From Myxocyprinus asiaticus (lineage: Eukaryota > Chordata > Actinopteri > Cypriniformes > Catostomidae), in assembly GCF_019703515.2 (NCBI RefSeq), contig NC_059351.1, positions 20,475,001 through 20,539,000 on the forward strand: DNA of 64,000 bases. Direction: 5' to 3'. A program made the position numbers and the translations under genes. The notes beneath the pieces were generated by a model, which searched no databases, had not been told where the DNA came from, and worked only from the letters and a program-made list of their open reading frames with translations. Shown piece after piece: positions 39,480-50,470 of this stretch; the stretch's first letter is position 1, and each line of letters starts with the position of its first letter.

Positions 39480-40848
39480 AGAACACACAAAAACTCCACA
39501 ATTAAGAGAGTCCTTCTGCGTCCACTGTGGAGGATATGTCACAGTCCAACCTTGAAGGCCACCAGATAACCTGAAGTTATTTCTACAAAAGAGGATGGTG
39601 GAAATAGTTTAAGTTCATATTATCACAGTACTTCACCAAAACATGGTATATTTTGTATGTAATGTGATTCTCCCTTACCTGAGGAGGTCCATGTCATTAT
39701 CGCTGATTGTTGAGTAATGCATAAGTGAATCATAAATTCGAATCTGCTTGGCTTTGAAGTCAAACACCTACAATGAAATACATCTGTCATCATTGCATTA
39801 CAAAACATGACTTTTGGCTCAACTGACATATGTTTAAATGTAAGTCATGGTTAATAGATTTTGCTTGGTCTGCATCATTTATTATAGGCTGCTGAATAAA
39901 ACCACTTCTGCCAAAATTTTATACAGACACATATTCAGTTCTATTCAAGTCAGTTGATAGAATAAAATGTTTAAATATTGGTGTCTCACCCAAAGAATGA
40001 AATGGTTCCCTGTCTAATGTGAATAATGACCCACAATTCTTGGGAGGAATATCTTGTCTGTTACCTATAAAACAACAAAAACATCAGGTAGGACAACATG
40101 TTAAGAGCAGATGTGTTATACAGTTCTCCATTGTCTTTTATTAAAAAATAAAAAAACACAAAAGGACCTACAGGGATGCGTTTAACAACCTGGTCACTGA
40201 CTGCTCCATTTTTTTCCCATTCCCGGTGCCACAAAATGAAATCAAAATCACCCAGAGAACTACACTATAACAGAAAAAGTAGCTTTAATATTTTAGTAAA
40301 CTTTGGTGAGAAATATAAAAAAATCATATAGGGATGAAATTAAAATCTATTACCATGTTTTCCTAAGCCAGTTGTGCTACTCGATAGTTAACTGCCTGAA
40401 ATCCAATACACTTGTTAATACTTGGTAATATAAATTTTAGTAGTATTGAGTATTAGAGATCAGTTCATTTCAGATGTTAATAACAAAACAAGATTATTTA
40501 TGTACGCTTACATCAGCAGTCATCCATGGCATGAGCAATGAAGACTGTTCCAACAAACCGGTGGGCAAACACTGTAGATGTCCGTAGTAGTTACAGGAAA
40601 TCGCCTCAAGGCACGAGCCAGGACTTGTTTTTTAATACGACGTCCGGTGAATAAGTGGTTAAGTACCTGTTAACACCTTTAATTTATAACATGATTAAAG
40701 ACAAAAGAAAAATGGTACAAATCTTGATTAATTACCTTGTCATTACCATCAATAGCATATGATTGTGCTATGAATGAAGACTTCACAATGTTGTCTGTTT
40801 GGATGTTAAGACTGACACCTAAATAAGGCTGAAGATTTTCCCTTCCCT
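39480..40848 (-). pseudogene. Ulp1-type (C48) SUMO protease domain of the Zisupton-like element
   Basis: Successive exons carry a cysteine protease of the Ulp1 family, which cuts SUMO or related modifiers from proteins. Exon 40848-40736 has ENLQPYLGVSLNIQTDNI. Exon 40666-40512 begins VLNHLFTGRRIKKQV and after a slip reads YYGHLQCLPTG and PWMTAD. Exon 40395-40354 contains an in-frame TAG. Exon 40264-40172 has LWHREWEKNGAVSDQVVKR. The presumed catalytic His is in GNHFILW (40064-39990, with a TAG nine residues earlier). The Asp is in VFDFKAKQIRIYDSL (39767-39679). The Cys is in WTQKDSLNCGVFVC (39570-39480; Cys codon 39498-39500). The CGVFVC motif is the family hallmark. All three triad residues survive although the frame is broken elsewhere. 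Confidence 0.72.
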
Positions 40849-41033
40849 CTAAAAAATAACAAAGAACAAAATTTGATTGTGGTGCTGGGGGCGTGGTCTT
40901 GCGTCTGTGTGTGTATGTGTGTGTGTGAGAGGATTACATACAGTTGTAGGTTATGTCACATTTTTTTATTTTAGCTCTTCCACAATTTCTACATTTTTTT
41001 AATTAAGTTATATTATTTACAGACCAAACTTAC

Positions 41034-43105
41034 CAGCAGAGTGCAGTCCCAGCATCCCATGCAGGCCTATAGACAACTGTGTGTTGGACAAGGCCTTAAA
41101 ACTCTTGTTTATCTTGTCATTATGCAGATCGATCAACACCCTTACTGTTTGTTTGAAGTGTGCCTCATTCATTTGGCACAATGAGTACCGTACAGCTGAA
41201 AGTTCACGATTGAACTGTTCTGCAACCGCTGAGTTCACTTCTGTTCGTAGGGTGGGGCAGATATTGAGGCTTCTCAACTTCTCTTCTGGACGTTTGTGAT
41301 TTTTTTTGGTGGAACCTATCATACAGGGAGTATCTTTCATATGTCCCTGTGATTGGATGTCTTGCTGCCATTATGTCGCTATCTGGCTTTCCCTCTAGTG
41401 TTAATGGGTATCTCAGGTTCTTCACCCACTGCAAATCGACCTGTAATTCCTTGTTGGATGCCAGCTTTATGTTATCTGAGGTTGGGGCACAGAGTCTTCC
41501 ATCATGTGGTTGGAAAAAAAGCTGTTTAGTGCAGTTGTTGGTGTGGCGATCTACCTGTCCAGCTACATCAGAAATGTAACATGTGGGAAAGTGCTTGAAA
41601 CTTAGCAGCCTGTCTGTGTGATCTGTTGCTGACTCAGTCCAGAAGAGAAAGTTTAGATAGTATATAAACACCATGCACAAAGGAAAAGTGAAGGACACCA
41701 CCTAAAGAATAGATATAAAAACACAGGACAATCATGTTATTGGAAGGTAAAAAGTAAAAGAAAAATTTAAAATCATACCAAGCAATTTCTCACCACCAGC
41801 TTTCTGTAGCTTCACAAAAAGCTTTGGGTAAATATCCTTAAAATTTAAGAGTTCCTGAAGCCTATTCAGCATATCAGCAATGGACCTTCTGAAGACACAC
41901 CCAGGGCATAACAAGCATCATGGAGTTCCTTTTTTTGAGGCTGTAAATTGAAAAGACCCATTTAATTCATGTGGAGCCCACATTACATGTGTGCATTACA
42001 CGTATGTTTCATGCAACAAAAAATAAAAAATTAGAAAAACGCATGGAGGATTAAATCTATATAGTCACAATATGCTGTCAAAGTAGTAAGATTAACACAA
42101 TGTATACTTTCTTTGAGTATTATGTCCTCTTTTATTTCTTTGGTGGGATGCTTGATGTCATCAGGTTTTTTCCCCATTGCCTTTTTGACCTCAGTTTTTG
42201 GGAGAATGTTTCCAACTCTGGTGTGCTCTCCCATCCATGGTGCCAAAGTGGAGTGGAGAAGAGATGTGCAGTATGGGTTTGCCACAGAGCTACCTATTAG
42301 TTATACAACACCGTAAATCCATTTTTTCAGAGATTTTGTTTGTGTAGCATACCCTTGCCTATAAGAGTTAAGTTGATAACACACATTTCGATATTTATCA
42401 TAATACTGATCAGAGTCACTATATAGTCCAAACCTGATATGAGTCCTTCCGCTATTAGTGACTTGTCCAGATCTGACCATGTCTTTACAATGCTTTCAGG
42501 TCTTTGTCAGATATGGTATCTGGATCAGGCCCAACTGCAAATTATGTTCAACAGTTACAAAGGCATGAAAACAACACAACTTTTTTCAAAATAAGCAGAG
42601 AGTCACTGCTACCTACAAATAAGTAATTCCAAGAAAAAAAAAAAAAATTTTCATGAAAGTATTGTGAAGTAGGTAATTAAATATTTAATCCTTGCCCACC
42701 AAGCACTTTTGATACAGGCATAGATTTGTATATGCTTGTCAGTTATCAGAATTTAACAGCATTTTATCATGGATCAATCACATATAGTATAAATATTCTT
42801 ACGTGGGACATCAAAGGCCAGTTTCCAATTCGCGTCTGCTATTACCACAGTTGGGTGGTATCCACATTGATAGCAAAAGAACTCAAACCGAAAATCTGTC
42901 AATGACAAAAAGTGGTGGAATGCTCTCCTCAGTATCTGGTGGTGGTACTGGTTGTCATTGAATAATGAAAGCATGTCCAGGATTCCTATTCGTCCACTGG
43001 TTGTCTTGTTCTGTAATTAGACAGCATACAAAGTTTATAAACATTATAATATATTCATGTGAAAATGTATTTATGTTCAAAGACAGATATGCAGAAACTT
43101 AATCC

Positions 43106-43137
<32 letters not shown>

Positions 43138-43376
43138 CTGTTGGCAAGAGTTGTATGCCTCAATGCATTTACTGCCAAACCGGACAGCAGAAGCTCACAC
43201 AATGGCAGTGTTATGAATACACAGTTGTTAAAGTTGTGGAATCTAGAAGAATATTTTTTGTGCACTTAGGACAGCTTTGCAGTGCGGACATGCAAACTGA
43301 TCAGGCTTTGAGTCCAAGTTCTCTGTGGAGTCACCTGCCATATTGTCAGCTGTTCTTTTTACAGTGCATGGCTTGT
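41034..43376 (-). pseudogene. HMGXB3/Zisupton-type transposase core region
   Basis: Exons in order. First, FACPHCKAVLS (Cys-x2-Cys, 43376-43250), where about 100 residues expected from relatives seem deleted before RFHNFNNCVFITLPLCELL. Next, FCYQCGYHPTVVIADANWK (42803-43010). Then GPDPDTISDKDLKA with a one-base slip to WSDLDKSLIAEGLI (42434-42534), and APWMGEHTRVGNILPKTE (42108-42293). A SAP-like motif, ELHDACYALGVSSEG then MLNRLQELL, has another slip (41794-41940). The largest exon (41034-41701) holds YYLNFLFWTESATDH, SFKHFPTCYISDVAGQV, RHPITGTYERYSLYDRFHQ and AVAEQFNRELSAVRYSLCQM. These blocks follow the order I remember for fish proteins labelled HMG domain-containing 3-like. The acidic residues of a presumed RNase H-like fold may include the Asp in YISDVAG, which is inference. 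Confidence 0.7.
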
Positions 43377-43800
43377 CTGCAAACATAAAAACAGTGGATA
43401 TCACAACTGTTAATTAAAGAAATTTAACATAAAAAAAAAGAGTGTCAAGACGTATAAATATATGTAACTTTAAAATAACTTTCTAAATGCACACAAGAGC
43501 TTTTTCAATTTGTAAAATAATCTATGGTATTACTTACCACAGTTGATATTTAAATTCTGTATATGCCTTTCTTTTAGATAAAAATAAATTAAGAATAAAA
43601 ACAACTGAAATTTTGTGCCATGTAGTACCTCGTCTTTTCTCTGATGCAATACCTGCAGGAGAAAGACATTATGAAAATATGACACACAGTAAGATTAGAA
43701 GTTTATATAAACTATGTCATACCATCACATATTTCTTTTCTAAAATAACACTGACTCTTAGATCAGACAAATGTAAAAAAAAATGTTTCACTAATGTACA

Positions 43801-45050
43801 GTGTTGGGCAAGTTACTTCCAAAATGTAATAGATTACTAGTTACTGTCATTTGAGAGTAATTAGTTATATTACAATATTACTGTCTCTGAATTGTAATGC
43901 TTTACACTACTTTTGCGTTACTTTTGAGTTACTTTCACCAAAATAACCGCGGAAGTATGACTTGGCATTCTAGCCTATTCCACTACCCACTTGACAGAAA
44001 TATCTGTTGAAGTGCATCAGGAGAAGGCGCTGAAAGCGTCCAAGACGGTTGCGTTTTGGGGTGAGCACAAAACTCCCGAGACTGAAAAGTCTCCTACTGG
44101 TGCACTGGATGGTGTTGGCATTATAGCGGAGTGCGATTTTTTTAATTCTTGGAAGCTGGTGCAGGTTTTCCATCACAGGGGCAGAAGTGAAATAAGACAT
44201 TACCTCTGTTTCCACTCACATGGGCGCATCAGCCGTGGCATTGGGCAGTGTATCAAAGGAAAAAAGTCCTCCTCACTGGAGGCGACAGCAGTAGGTTGAG
44301 GGGTATCAGGCATCAGAGCTGCGGGCTCTTCTGTTGTTAGGGAGCGGCACTCCGTCGTGAGGAGGAACTTAATGTGGTCTCTTCTGGCTTCTTCTTTTAC
44401 CCAGCGCAGCTTGAACTTGGGCAGTGAGACGGCGGCCAGTAGCGCATCCTTGGAGTCAATTGTTGCGGCAAATCAAGTTTTAATTGCTCCCACAATAACC
44501 TCAGGCAGCCCAGTGGTCATTTGCAATAGGCCATTTTGTGTTGCTAAGGTTTTGGCCATTAGAACTTCTAGCGTTGGCTGAAGCGTTCCATAAAAACAAG
44601 TGTCCTCACCCTGTAGGATGTCCAGTGCGACTGTGAAAAGCTTCATAATGGAACATTATTCCTTGAGAAACTGGTATTCCCTGTCGTTCATTCATTTTAT
44701 CTGAAGCTGTGTGCAGAGGTTATTGATGTCAGTGAGGGGCATTTCTGCGATCCGAGCATAGGCATCATAGAATGAGTTCCACCGTGTTACTGTGGAGACA
44801 GTCAGCTTTCTATCACTGACTGCTTCCAGGCACTCTGATGCGACTGTGGAGCGGCTGGCCTTTGTCCATAGCGCTGAACATTTGGCTGTGGCACTACGAT
44901 AAACAGCCCTTGATTCTGGATTAGATGCTAGCCATTTATCAAACTCATTGTTCGCAATTAGATTAAGTGTATGGGTTGCGCATCTATGGTGGGGAGGCAG
45001 TACACATAGCCCCAAAAATAGTTCATATGTACAGCAGACCAATCACAACA
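43801..45050 (-). mobile_element. hAT transposon fragment
   Basis: The low-coordinate end reads CAGTGTTGGGCAAGTTACTT, a common hAT terminal repeat in fish, here serving as the 3' end. Minus-strand frames hold hAT transposase pieces. At 45042-44692 is HHRCATHTLNLIAN with KCSALWTKASRSTV and TVTRWNSFYDAYARIAEMPL. At 44215-43970 is the C-terminal dimerisation region, VMSYFTSAPVMENL then RRLFSLGSFVLTPKRNRL. The stretch between has stops and slips. The N-terminal BED zinc finger and the 5' terminal repeat are missing, and the high-coordinate side is cut off beside a Tc1 remnant. hAT transposases cut and paste with 8-bp duplications. Confidence 0.75.
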
Positions 45051-45109
45051 CCTAAGATAAATAGCGAACTTACATTTACATAGTCTACTCAGCAGCAACG
45101 TATCAATTA

Positions 45110-45625
45110 ATTGCACAATTGCACAAATCTATTTTGGCTTTGGATATCTTTTTATATCCTTTTCCATCTTTATAAAGTTCCATTACCTTGTTACGCAGGT
45201 CTTTTGACAGTTCTTTTCTGCTCCCCATGGCTCAGTATCTAGCATGCTCAGTGCATCCACGTGAGAGCTATCAAACTCATTGACTGTTTATACACAATCA
45301 CTAATTGCAATTTAAAAAGCCACAGGTGTGGGAAATTAACCTTTACTTGCCATTTAAACCTGTGTGTGTCACCTTGTGTGTCTGTAACAAGGCCAAACAT
45401 TCAAGGGTATGTAAACTTTTGATCAGGGCCATTTGGGTGATTTCTGTTATCATTATGATTTAAAAAGGAGCCAAACAACTATGTGATAATAAATGGCTTC
45501 ATATGATCACTATCCTTAAATAAAAGACAGTATTTTGAATGATCAGTCATATTTTTAAAATCAATGCCAAAATTTCACAATTTCTGACAGGGTATGCAAA
45601 ACTTTTGAGCACAATTGTGTAATAT
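45110..45625 (-). mobile_element. Truncated Tc1-like element (5' end and transposase N-terminus)
   Basis: On the minus strand an ATG at about 45229 opens MGSRKELSKDLRNKVMELY then KDGKGYKKISK, the start of a Tc1-family transposase (first helix-turn-helix). It stops after some 40 codons. Upstream of it (45240-45625) are the element's terminal-region words ggtatgcaaaacttttgagc and cacaattgtgtaatata. The rest of the element is missing. Confidence 0.65.
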
Positions 45626-45629
45626 AATA

Positions 45630-45636
<7 letters not shown>

Positions 45637-45691
<55 letters not shown>
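45637..45691. repeat. (TA)n microsatellite
   Basis: About 27 TA units directly beside the Tc1 terminal region at 45625. Confidence 0.95.
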
Positions 45692-45693
<2 letters not shown>

Positions 45694-45904
45694 TTTAGAG
45701 AATTAAAATGCATTACATGATAGTGGCAGACAAGTAAATTGATGAGACAATACAAAAAGTGGCTTTAGAAGGCAATATATATATATTTTTTCAATATTAT
45801 TGACAATAAGCCTATGATTGGCTATCAGCAATCCATTTTGCAACTGAATTCATCAATCTTTCAGAGATACATTTATTATGAGGGCTTTAGAACATGTCAA
45901 TGTA

Positions 45905-45985
45905 CCAATACCAATATTTCCAAAATCAATGCCAAAATCTCACAATTTCTGCCAGGGTATGCAAAATTTTTAGCACAACTGTATA
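45905..45985 (-). repeat. Solitary Tc1 terminal repeat
   Basis: The words aatgccaaaatctcacaatt, ggtatgcaaaatttttagca and caactgtatata repeat, with few differences, those at 45560-45625. It is a second copy of the same Tc1 terminal repeat, without a coding part. Confidence 0.6.
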
Positions 45986-46338
45986 TATTTGGCTAATGAA
46001 TAGCAAGTGCTCTAAACATAGAGGACTTGTGAAAAAAGAGACCTTACATCTAGGTTGTAAAACCTTGCGAATGTGTTTTGAGAGGACCATCCTGCTGCAA
46101 AACATATGTCTTGTAAGGACACACCATTCGTGCATGCCCATGAGGAGGCCATGTCTCTAATTGAGTGTGCTTTAACACCAATTGGGCAAGTCTTACCCTG
46201 CAACTCATAAGCCAGGGTAATTGCATCAACAATCCAGTGAGAGAGTCTTTGCTTGGAGTTGGACATTTCTTTTGTGCATCCTCCATAGCATATAAAGAGC
46301 TGATCAGACAGTCTGAACTGGCAAGTATGCTCAACATA

Positions 46339-47973
46339 CAGTGCATCCGGAAAGTATTCACAGCGCTTCACTTTTTCCACATTTTGTTATGTTACAGCCT
46401 TATTCCAAAATGGATTAAATTTATTATTTTCCTCAAAATTCTACAAACAATACCCCATATTGACAACATGAAAGAAGTTTGTTTGAAATCTTTGCAAATG
46501 TATTAAAAAGAAAAAAGAAAAAAAAAGGAAAAAAAATCACATGTACATAAGTATTCACAGCCTTTGCTCAATACTTTGTTGAAGCACCTTTGGCACAAAT
46601 TACAAGTCTCAAATCTTTTTGAGTATGTTGCTACAAGCTTGGCACACCTATTTTTGGGCAGTTTCTCCCATTATCCTCTCAAGCTCCATCAGGTTGGATG
46701 GGGAGCGTCGGTGCACAGCCATTTTCAGATCTCTCCATAGATGTTCAATCTAGGTTCAAGTCTGGGCTCTGGCTTGGCCACTCAAGGACATAGCCACTCC
46801 TTTGTTATCTTGGCTGTGTGCTTAGGGTTGTTGTCCTGTTGGAAGATGAACCTTCACCCCAGTCTGAGGTCCAGAGTGCTCTGGAGCAGGTTTTCATCAA
46901 GGATGTCTCTGTAGATTGCTGCATTCATCTTTCCCTCGATCCTGACTAGTCTCCCAGTTCCTGCCGCTGAAAAACATCCCCACAGTATGATGCTGCCACC
47001 ACCGTGCTTCACTGTAGGGATGGTATTGGCCAGGTGATGAGCGGTGCCTGGTTTCTTCCAGACATGACACTTGTCATTCAGGCCAAAGAGTTCAATCTTT
47101 GTTTCATCAGACCAGAGAATTTTGTTTCTCATGGTCTGAGAGTCCTTCAGGTGCCTTTTGGCAAACTCCAGGCAGGCTGTCATGTGCCTTTTACTGAGGA
47201 GTGGCTTCCGTCTGGCCACTCTACCATATAGGCCTGATTGGTGGAGTGCTGCAGAGATGGTTGTTCTTCTGGAAGTTTCTCCTCTCTCCACAGAGAAATG
47301 CTGGAGCTCTGTCAGAGTGACCATCGGGTTCTTGGTCACCTCCCTGACTAAGGCCCTTCTCCCCCGATCGCTCAGTTTGGCCGGGCGGCCAGCTCTAGGA
47401 AGAGTCCTAGTGGTTCCAAACTTCTTCCATTTACAGATGATGGAGGCCACTGTGCTCATTGGGACCTTCAATGCTGCAGAAATTTTTCTGTACCCTTCCC
47501 CAGATCTGTGCCTCGATACAATCCTGTCTCGGAGGTCTACAGACAATCCCTTGGACTTCATGGCTTGGTTTTTGCTCTGACATGCACTGTTAACTGTGGG
47601 ACCTTATATAGACAGGTGTGTGCCTTTCCAAATCATGTCCAATCAACTGAATTTACCACAGGTGGACTCCAATCAAGTTGTAGAAACATCTCAAGGATGA
47701 TCAGTGGAAACAGGATGCACCTGAGCTCAATTTTGAGTGTCATGGCAAAGGCTGTGAATATTAATGTACATGTGAATTTTTATTTTTTTTTTCCTTTTTA
47801 AATTTTTAATAAATTTGCAAAGATTTCAAACAAACTTCTTTCACATTGTCATTATGGGGTATTGTTTGTAGAATTTTGAGGAAAATAATGAATTTAATCC
47901 ATTTTGGAATAAGGCCGTAACATAACAAAATGTGGAAAAAGTGAGGCGCTGTGAATACTTTCCGGATGCACTG
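46339..47973 (-). mobile_element. Tc1-like transposon nested in the DIRS recombinase gene
   Basis: The 1,635-bp element is flanked by TA at 46337-46338 and 47974-47975. The ends are inverted: CAGTGCATCCGGAAAGTATT at the left, and AATACTTTCCGGATGCACTG at the right. The terminal repeats extend for well over 100 bp (46339-46510 and about 47800-47973). This sharp structure, compared with the heavily decayed DIRS host, shows that the Tc1 is the younger layer. Confidence 0.92.
46560..47561 (-). pseudogene. Tc1-like transposase, C-terminal half frameshifted
   Basis: The start MKSKGLSVDLRDRIVSRHRS begins an open frame of 235 codons (47561-46854). It has two helix-turn-helix regions (GYRKISAALKVPMSTVASI; RALVREVTKNPMVTLTELQ) and the first catalytic Asp in ILWSDETKIELFG, with GGGSIILWGCFSAAGTG further on. 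The frame then slips at about 46857. The following text (FIFQQDNNPKHTAKITKEWL, with the second Asp) is in another frame, and the DLNPIE segment with the catalytic Glu is damaged. The enzyme is therefore inactive, although its N-terminal DNA-binding half could still be made. Confidence 0.88.
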
Positions 47974-48889
47974 TATGCATGTAGTGCCCGTACAGGGCAT
48001 AACAATGCAATGATTGTTCCTCATCCGAATTAAATGGAGGAGGGAAGAAGGCCTGAAGGTGAACCACCTGCGCTTTGATGGGCGTGGTTAGGACCTTGGG
48101 TACATAGCCTTTCCTGGGTTTGACAGTGGCTCTTGAAAGACCGGGGCCAAACACCAGACATGAATTGTCGACTGATAGTGAATGCAGGTCACAGACCCGT
48201 TTTACTGAGGCCAGAGCCAGCAGTAGTGCGGTCTTAACGGAGAGCATGCACAGTTCAACAGAGTCCAAAGGCTCAAAGGGGGGCCCTGCGAGAGCTTTTA
48301 GGACTAAAGTTTAGTCCCAGGTTGGGACTGTAGCTGGCCGAGGTGGGTTTAATCGTCTTTCTCCTTTAAGGAACTTTATGATTAAATCATGCTTGCCTAT
48401 AGAGGCGCCGGCTTCATGTGCGTGATACGCAGATATAGTTGCCACATACACTTTGAGCATTGACGAGGTGAGTCCTGCATCTAATCACACTTGAAGAAAT
48501 ATTAGAATTTCATGTATGAGACACCAATCAGTGAACACGTTCCATTTTAGTGCGTAGAGGCATCTCATGGACGGTGCTCTGGCTTGTAAAATGGTGTTCA
48601 TGGCTGAACGCGTCAGTTCTGGCATGTGTAGTGCGCCCCGTTCAGGGGCCACACATGCAGGTTCCACAGCTGGAGCTGGGGATGCCAGATTGTGCCTCGC
48701 ACCTGAGGGGAGATCCCTCCTCAGTAGTATTTCCCATGGTGAGCAAGCTGTACAGCATCTCAATCATTTCTGAAAACCATGGCTGGTTGGGCCATTTTGG
48801 CGCAACTAATAGAACCGTTTCCTTGTCCTCTCGGACTCTGCATATGACAGAGTGAATAAGGCATACCGGGGGAAACGTATATTTGCGTT

Positions 48890-49790
48890 TCACCGGCCAT
48901 TGTGTGCCATTGCATCCATTCCCAGCAGGGCTTGGGACTTCGAATAACAGAGGGGACAGTGGGCATTCTCCACTGAGGCAAATAGATCAATTTCTGCTTT
49001 GCCGAATATTTCCCAAATCCTCAGTACAGTTTGAGGATGAAGTCTCCATTCATCCGGTATCTCAACAGTGGTGGTGAATGAATTCCGCCTTGGCTGTTTA
49101 TACATGCCACAATTGTCATGCTGTCTGAGCAAACCAGGACATGACAACTCTCTATTTCTGACTGAAAGCCTTTAAGGCTAGAATTACAGCCGATAGCGCT
49201 AAGCGGTTGATGTGCCACGCCCTCCTCGGCCCTGTCCAGGGGCCGAAGTTCGGATGTCCATCGCACACCGTCCCCCAACCTGTGTTGTAAGCATCCGTGG
49301 TCACCACTTTCCGCCTGACAACTTGGGACTTCAAGTACCATAGGGGACAGTGGACATTATCCACTGAGGCAAATAGATCGATTTCTGCTTTGCCAGATAT
49401 TTCCCAAATCCTCAATAGAGTTTGAGGGTGAAGTCTCCTGAATTCCGCTTTGGCGGTTTATATATGCCACAACTGTCATGTTGTCTCAGTGAACCAGGAC
49501 ATGACAGTTTGATATTTCTGACTGAAAATCCTTTAAGGCTAGAAATACAGCCGATAGCTTTAGGCGCTATGTGACAACTTGCCCCAGTGCGACACCTCGC
49601 TGGTAAAACTCAGGAGCTGTCCATGGTGCTAAAGCAGCTATACAGCGGCGGGATATAGTGATGCGCATGCGCTCTTGGCACTAAGCTCGTCATGGCACAC
49701 GGCGTTTCAGCCAGCACTGAAGAGGTCTCATGTGTAAGAGACCTAATGTAAGGACAGCGGATGTTGCCGCCACAAATCCCAATGCTTTCT
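48890..49790 (-). pseudogene. DIRS RNase H region with internal duplication
   Basis: A frame at about 49310-49160 reads TTDAYNTGWGTVCDGHPNFG then WTGPRRAWHINRLALSAV, the DIRS-type RNase H with its first Asp. Downstream, GKAEIDLFASVENAHCPL occurs near 49000 and again, nearly unchanged (GKAEIDLFASVDNVHCPL), near 49370. The DNA of 48926-49203 is repeated at about 49318-49570 (offset near 390), so part of the gene is tandemly duplicated. RNase H removes the RNA strand during reverse transcription. The region has stops in all frames. Confidence 0.65.
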
Positions 49791-49799
49791 GAAACAGTT

Positions 49800-50470
49800 T
49801 CAGTGGAAGTTTTCTCCCCAGTTTGAACTGAGACGGACACTGTAGAATGGCTGAAGCAGTAAGTCTCTGTGCGGGCATAACAAAGCCTCTGATTGTGCCA
49901 GTAACAGCCAATCGTCAAGGTAGTTCAAGATGCATACGCCGCTCAGTCTCAGAGGGTCAAAAACCGCATCAATGCACTTTGTGAATGTGCAAGGAGCCAG
50001 AGACAGTCCGAAGGGCAGGACTTTGAATTGATACGCTGTTCCCTCAAACGCGAATCTCAAAAACATCCTGTGATGTCGTAAAATTTGGATATGAAAGTAT
50101 GCATCCTTCAGATCTATCGACGCAAACCAATTGTGTGGGCGTACATGGGATAAGATCCGTTTCTGAGTAATCATTTTGAATGGGCGCTTTATAAGTGCAT
50201 GAGTTAAATGTCTCAGATCCAGGATTGGCCGAAGCCTGCCGTCTTACATTGGAACAAGAAAATAATGGCTGTAAAACCCTTTTTGTGCTTGTCAATTTGG
50301 CACAATCTCTATCGCATTTTTTCATGATGAGACTGTGTATTTCGGCTCGTAACACTGGCACGTCTTTGGACGAAACCGTGGAAGACAGAACACCATTGAA
50401 ACGGGGTGGTCGGTGTGCAAAATTGGATCATATAACCAAGTTCGATCATTTTTACACCCATTAGGGCTCT
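49800..50470 (-). pseudogene. DIRS reverse transcriptase remnant
   Basis: A decayed upstream block (50470-50180) is followed by a 124-codon open stretch at 50174-49800. The latter reads WFASIDLKDAYFHIQIL, with the first catalytic Asp, then FKVLPFGLSLAPCTFTKCID, then LNYLDDWLLLAQS, with the YLDD catalytic pair. The pattern -LKDAYFH...LPFGL...LNYLDDWL- is characteristic of DIRS-type reverse transcriptase. It copies element RNA into DNA. Upstream frames slip several times. Confidence 0.8.

Larger units (their letters stand above)
37134..43652 (-). mobile_element. Zisupton-like (zinc finger / SUMO protease) DNA transposon, degenerate multi-exon copy
   Basis: At least 16 minus-strand exons with GT-AG borders can be laid out in order: 43652-43629, 43376-43135, 43010-42803, 42534-42434, 42293-42108, 41940-41794, 41701-41034, 40848-40736, 40666-40512, 40395-40354, 40264-40172, 40064-39990, 39767-39679, 39570-about 39480, (unclear exons 39440-39040), 38853-38715, 38536-38479, 38347-38219, 38018-about 37925, 37787-37692, 37406-37312, 37176-37134. 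They encode an HMGXB3-like transposase core, a Ulp1 protease, a PHD-like finger and further exons. Zisupton elements, described from platyfish, are about 11 kb with one CDS of about two dozen exons and a C-terminal Ulp1 domain, which fits. Frameshifts and stops in several exons show this copy is dead. The ends were not found, and a hAT fragment starts 150 bp upstream. Confidence 0.72.
46012..48763 (-). pseudogene. DIRS tyrosine recombinase, split by Tc1
   Basis: The N-terminal part (48763-48485) reads TILQARAPSMRCLYALKWNV then FTDWCLIHE, the SAM-like DNA-binding region. The middle (48268-47976) reads ALLLALASVKRVCDLHSLSV, which carries the first catalytic Arg, and PRKGYVPKVLT. After the Tc1 insertion the frame resumes at about 46337 with FRLSDQLFICYGG, KQRLSHWIVDAITLAY and VKAHSIRDMASSWA, which corresponds to the catalytic H-x2-R box. 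AGWSSQNTFARFYNLDV follows, with the catalytic Tyr in FARFY. The frame across the insertion site is continuous once the element and one TA are discounted, although a one-base slip lies just upstream. Confidence 0.78.
46012..50470 (-). mobile_element. DIRS retrotransposon, degenerate, split by a Tc1 element
   Basis: Minus-strand order is reverse transcriptase (50470-49800), RNase H (about 49790-48890), then tyrosine recombinase (48763-46012), the usual DIRS order. DIRS elements copy through RNA but integrate with a tyrosine recombinase instead of an integrase, so no target duplication is expected. The recombinase is interrupted by a Tc1 insertion (46339-47973). The upstream gag-like part is missing or unreadable (50470-50900). 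Multiple frameshifts make the copy inactive. Confidence 0.8.

Noticed and set aside
46165..47801. Plus-strand open frames across the second Tc1 element
   Set aside because: Antisense shadows of the minus-strand transposase and its terminal repeats.
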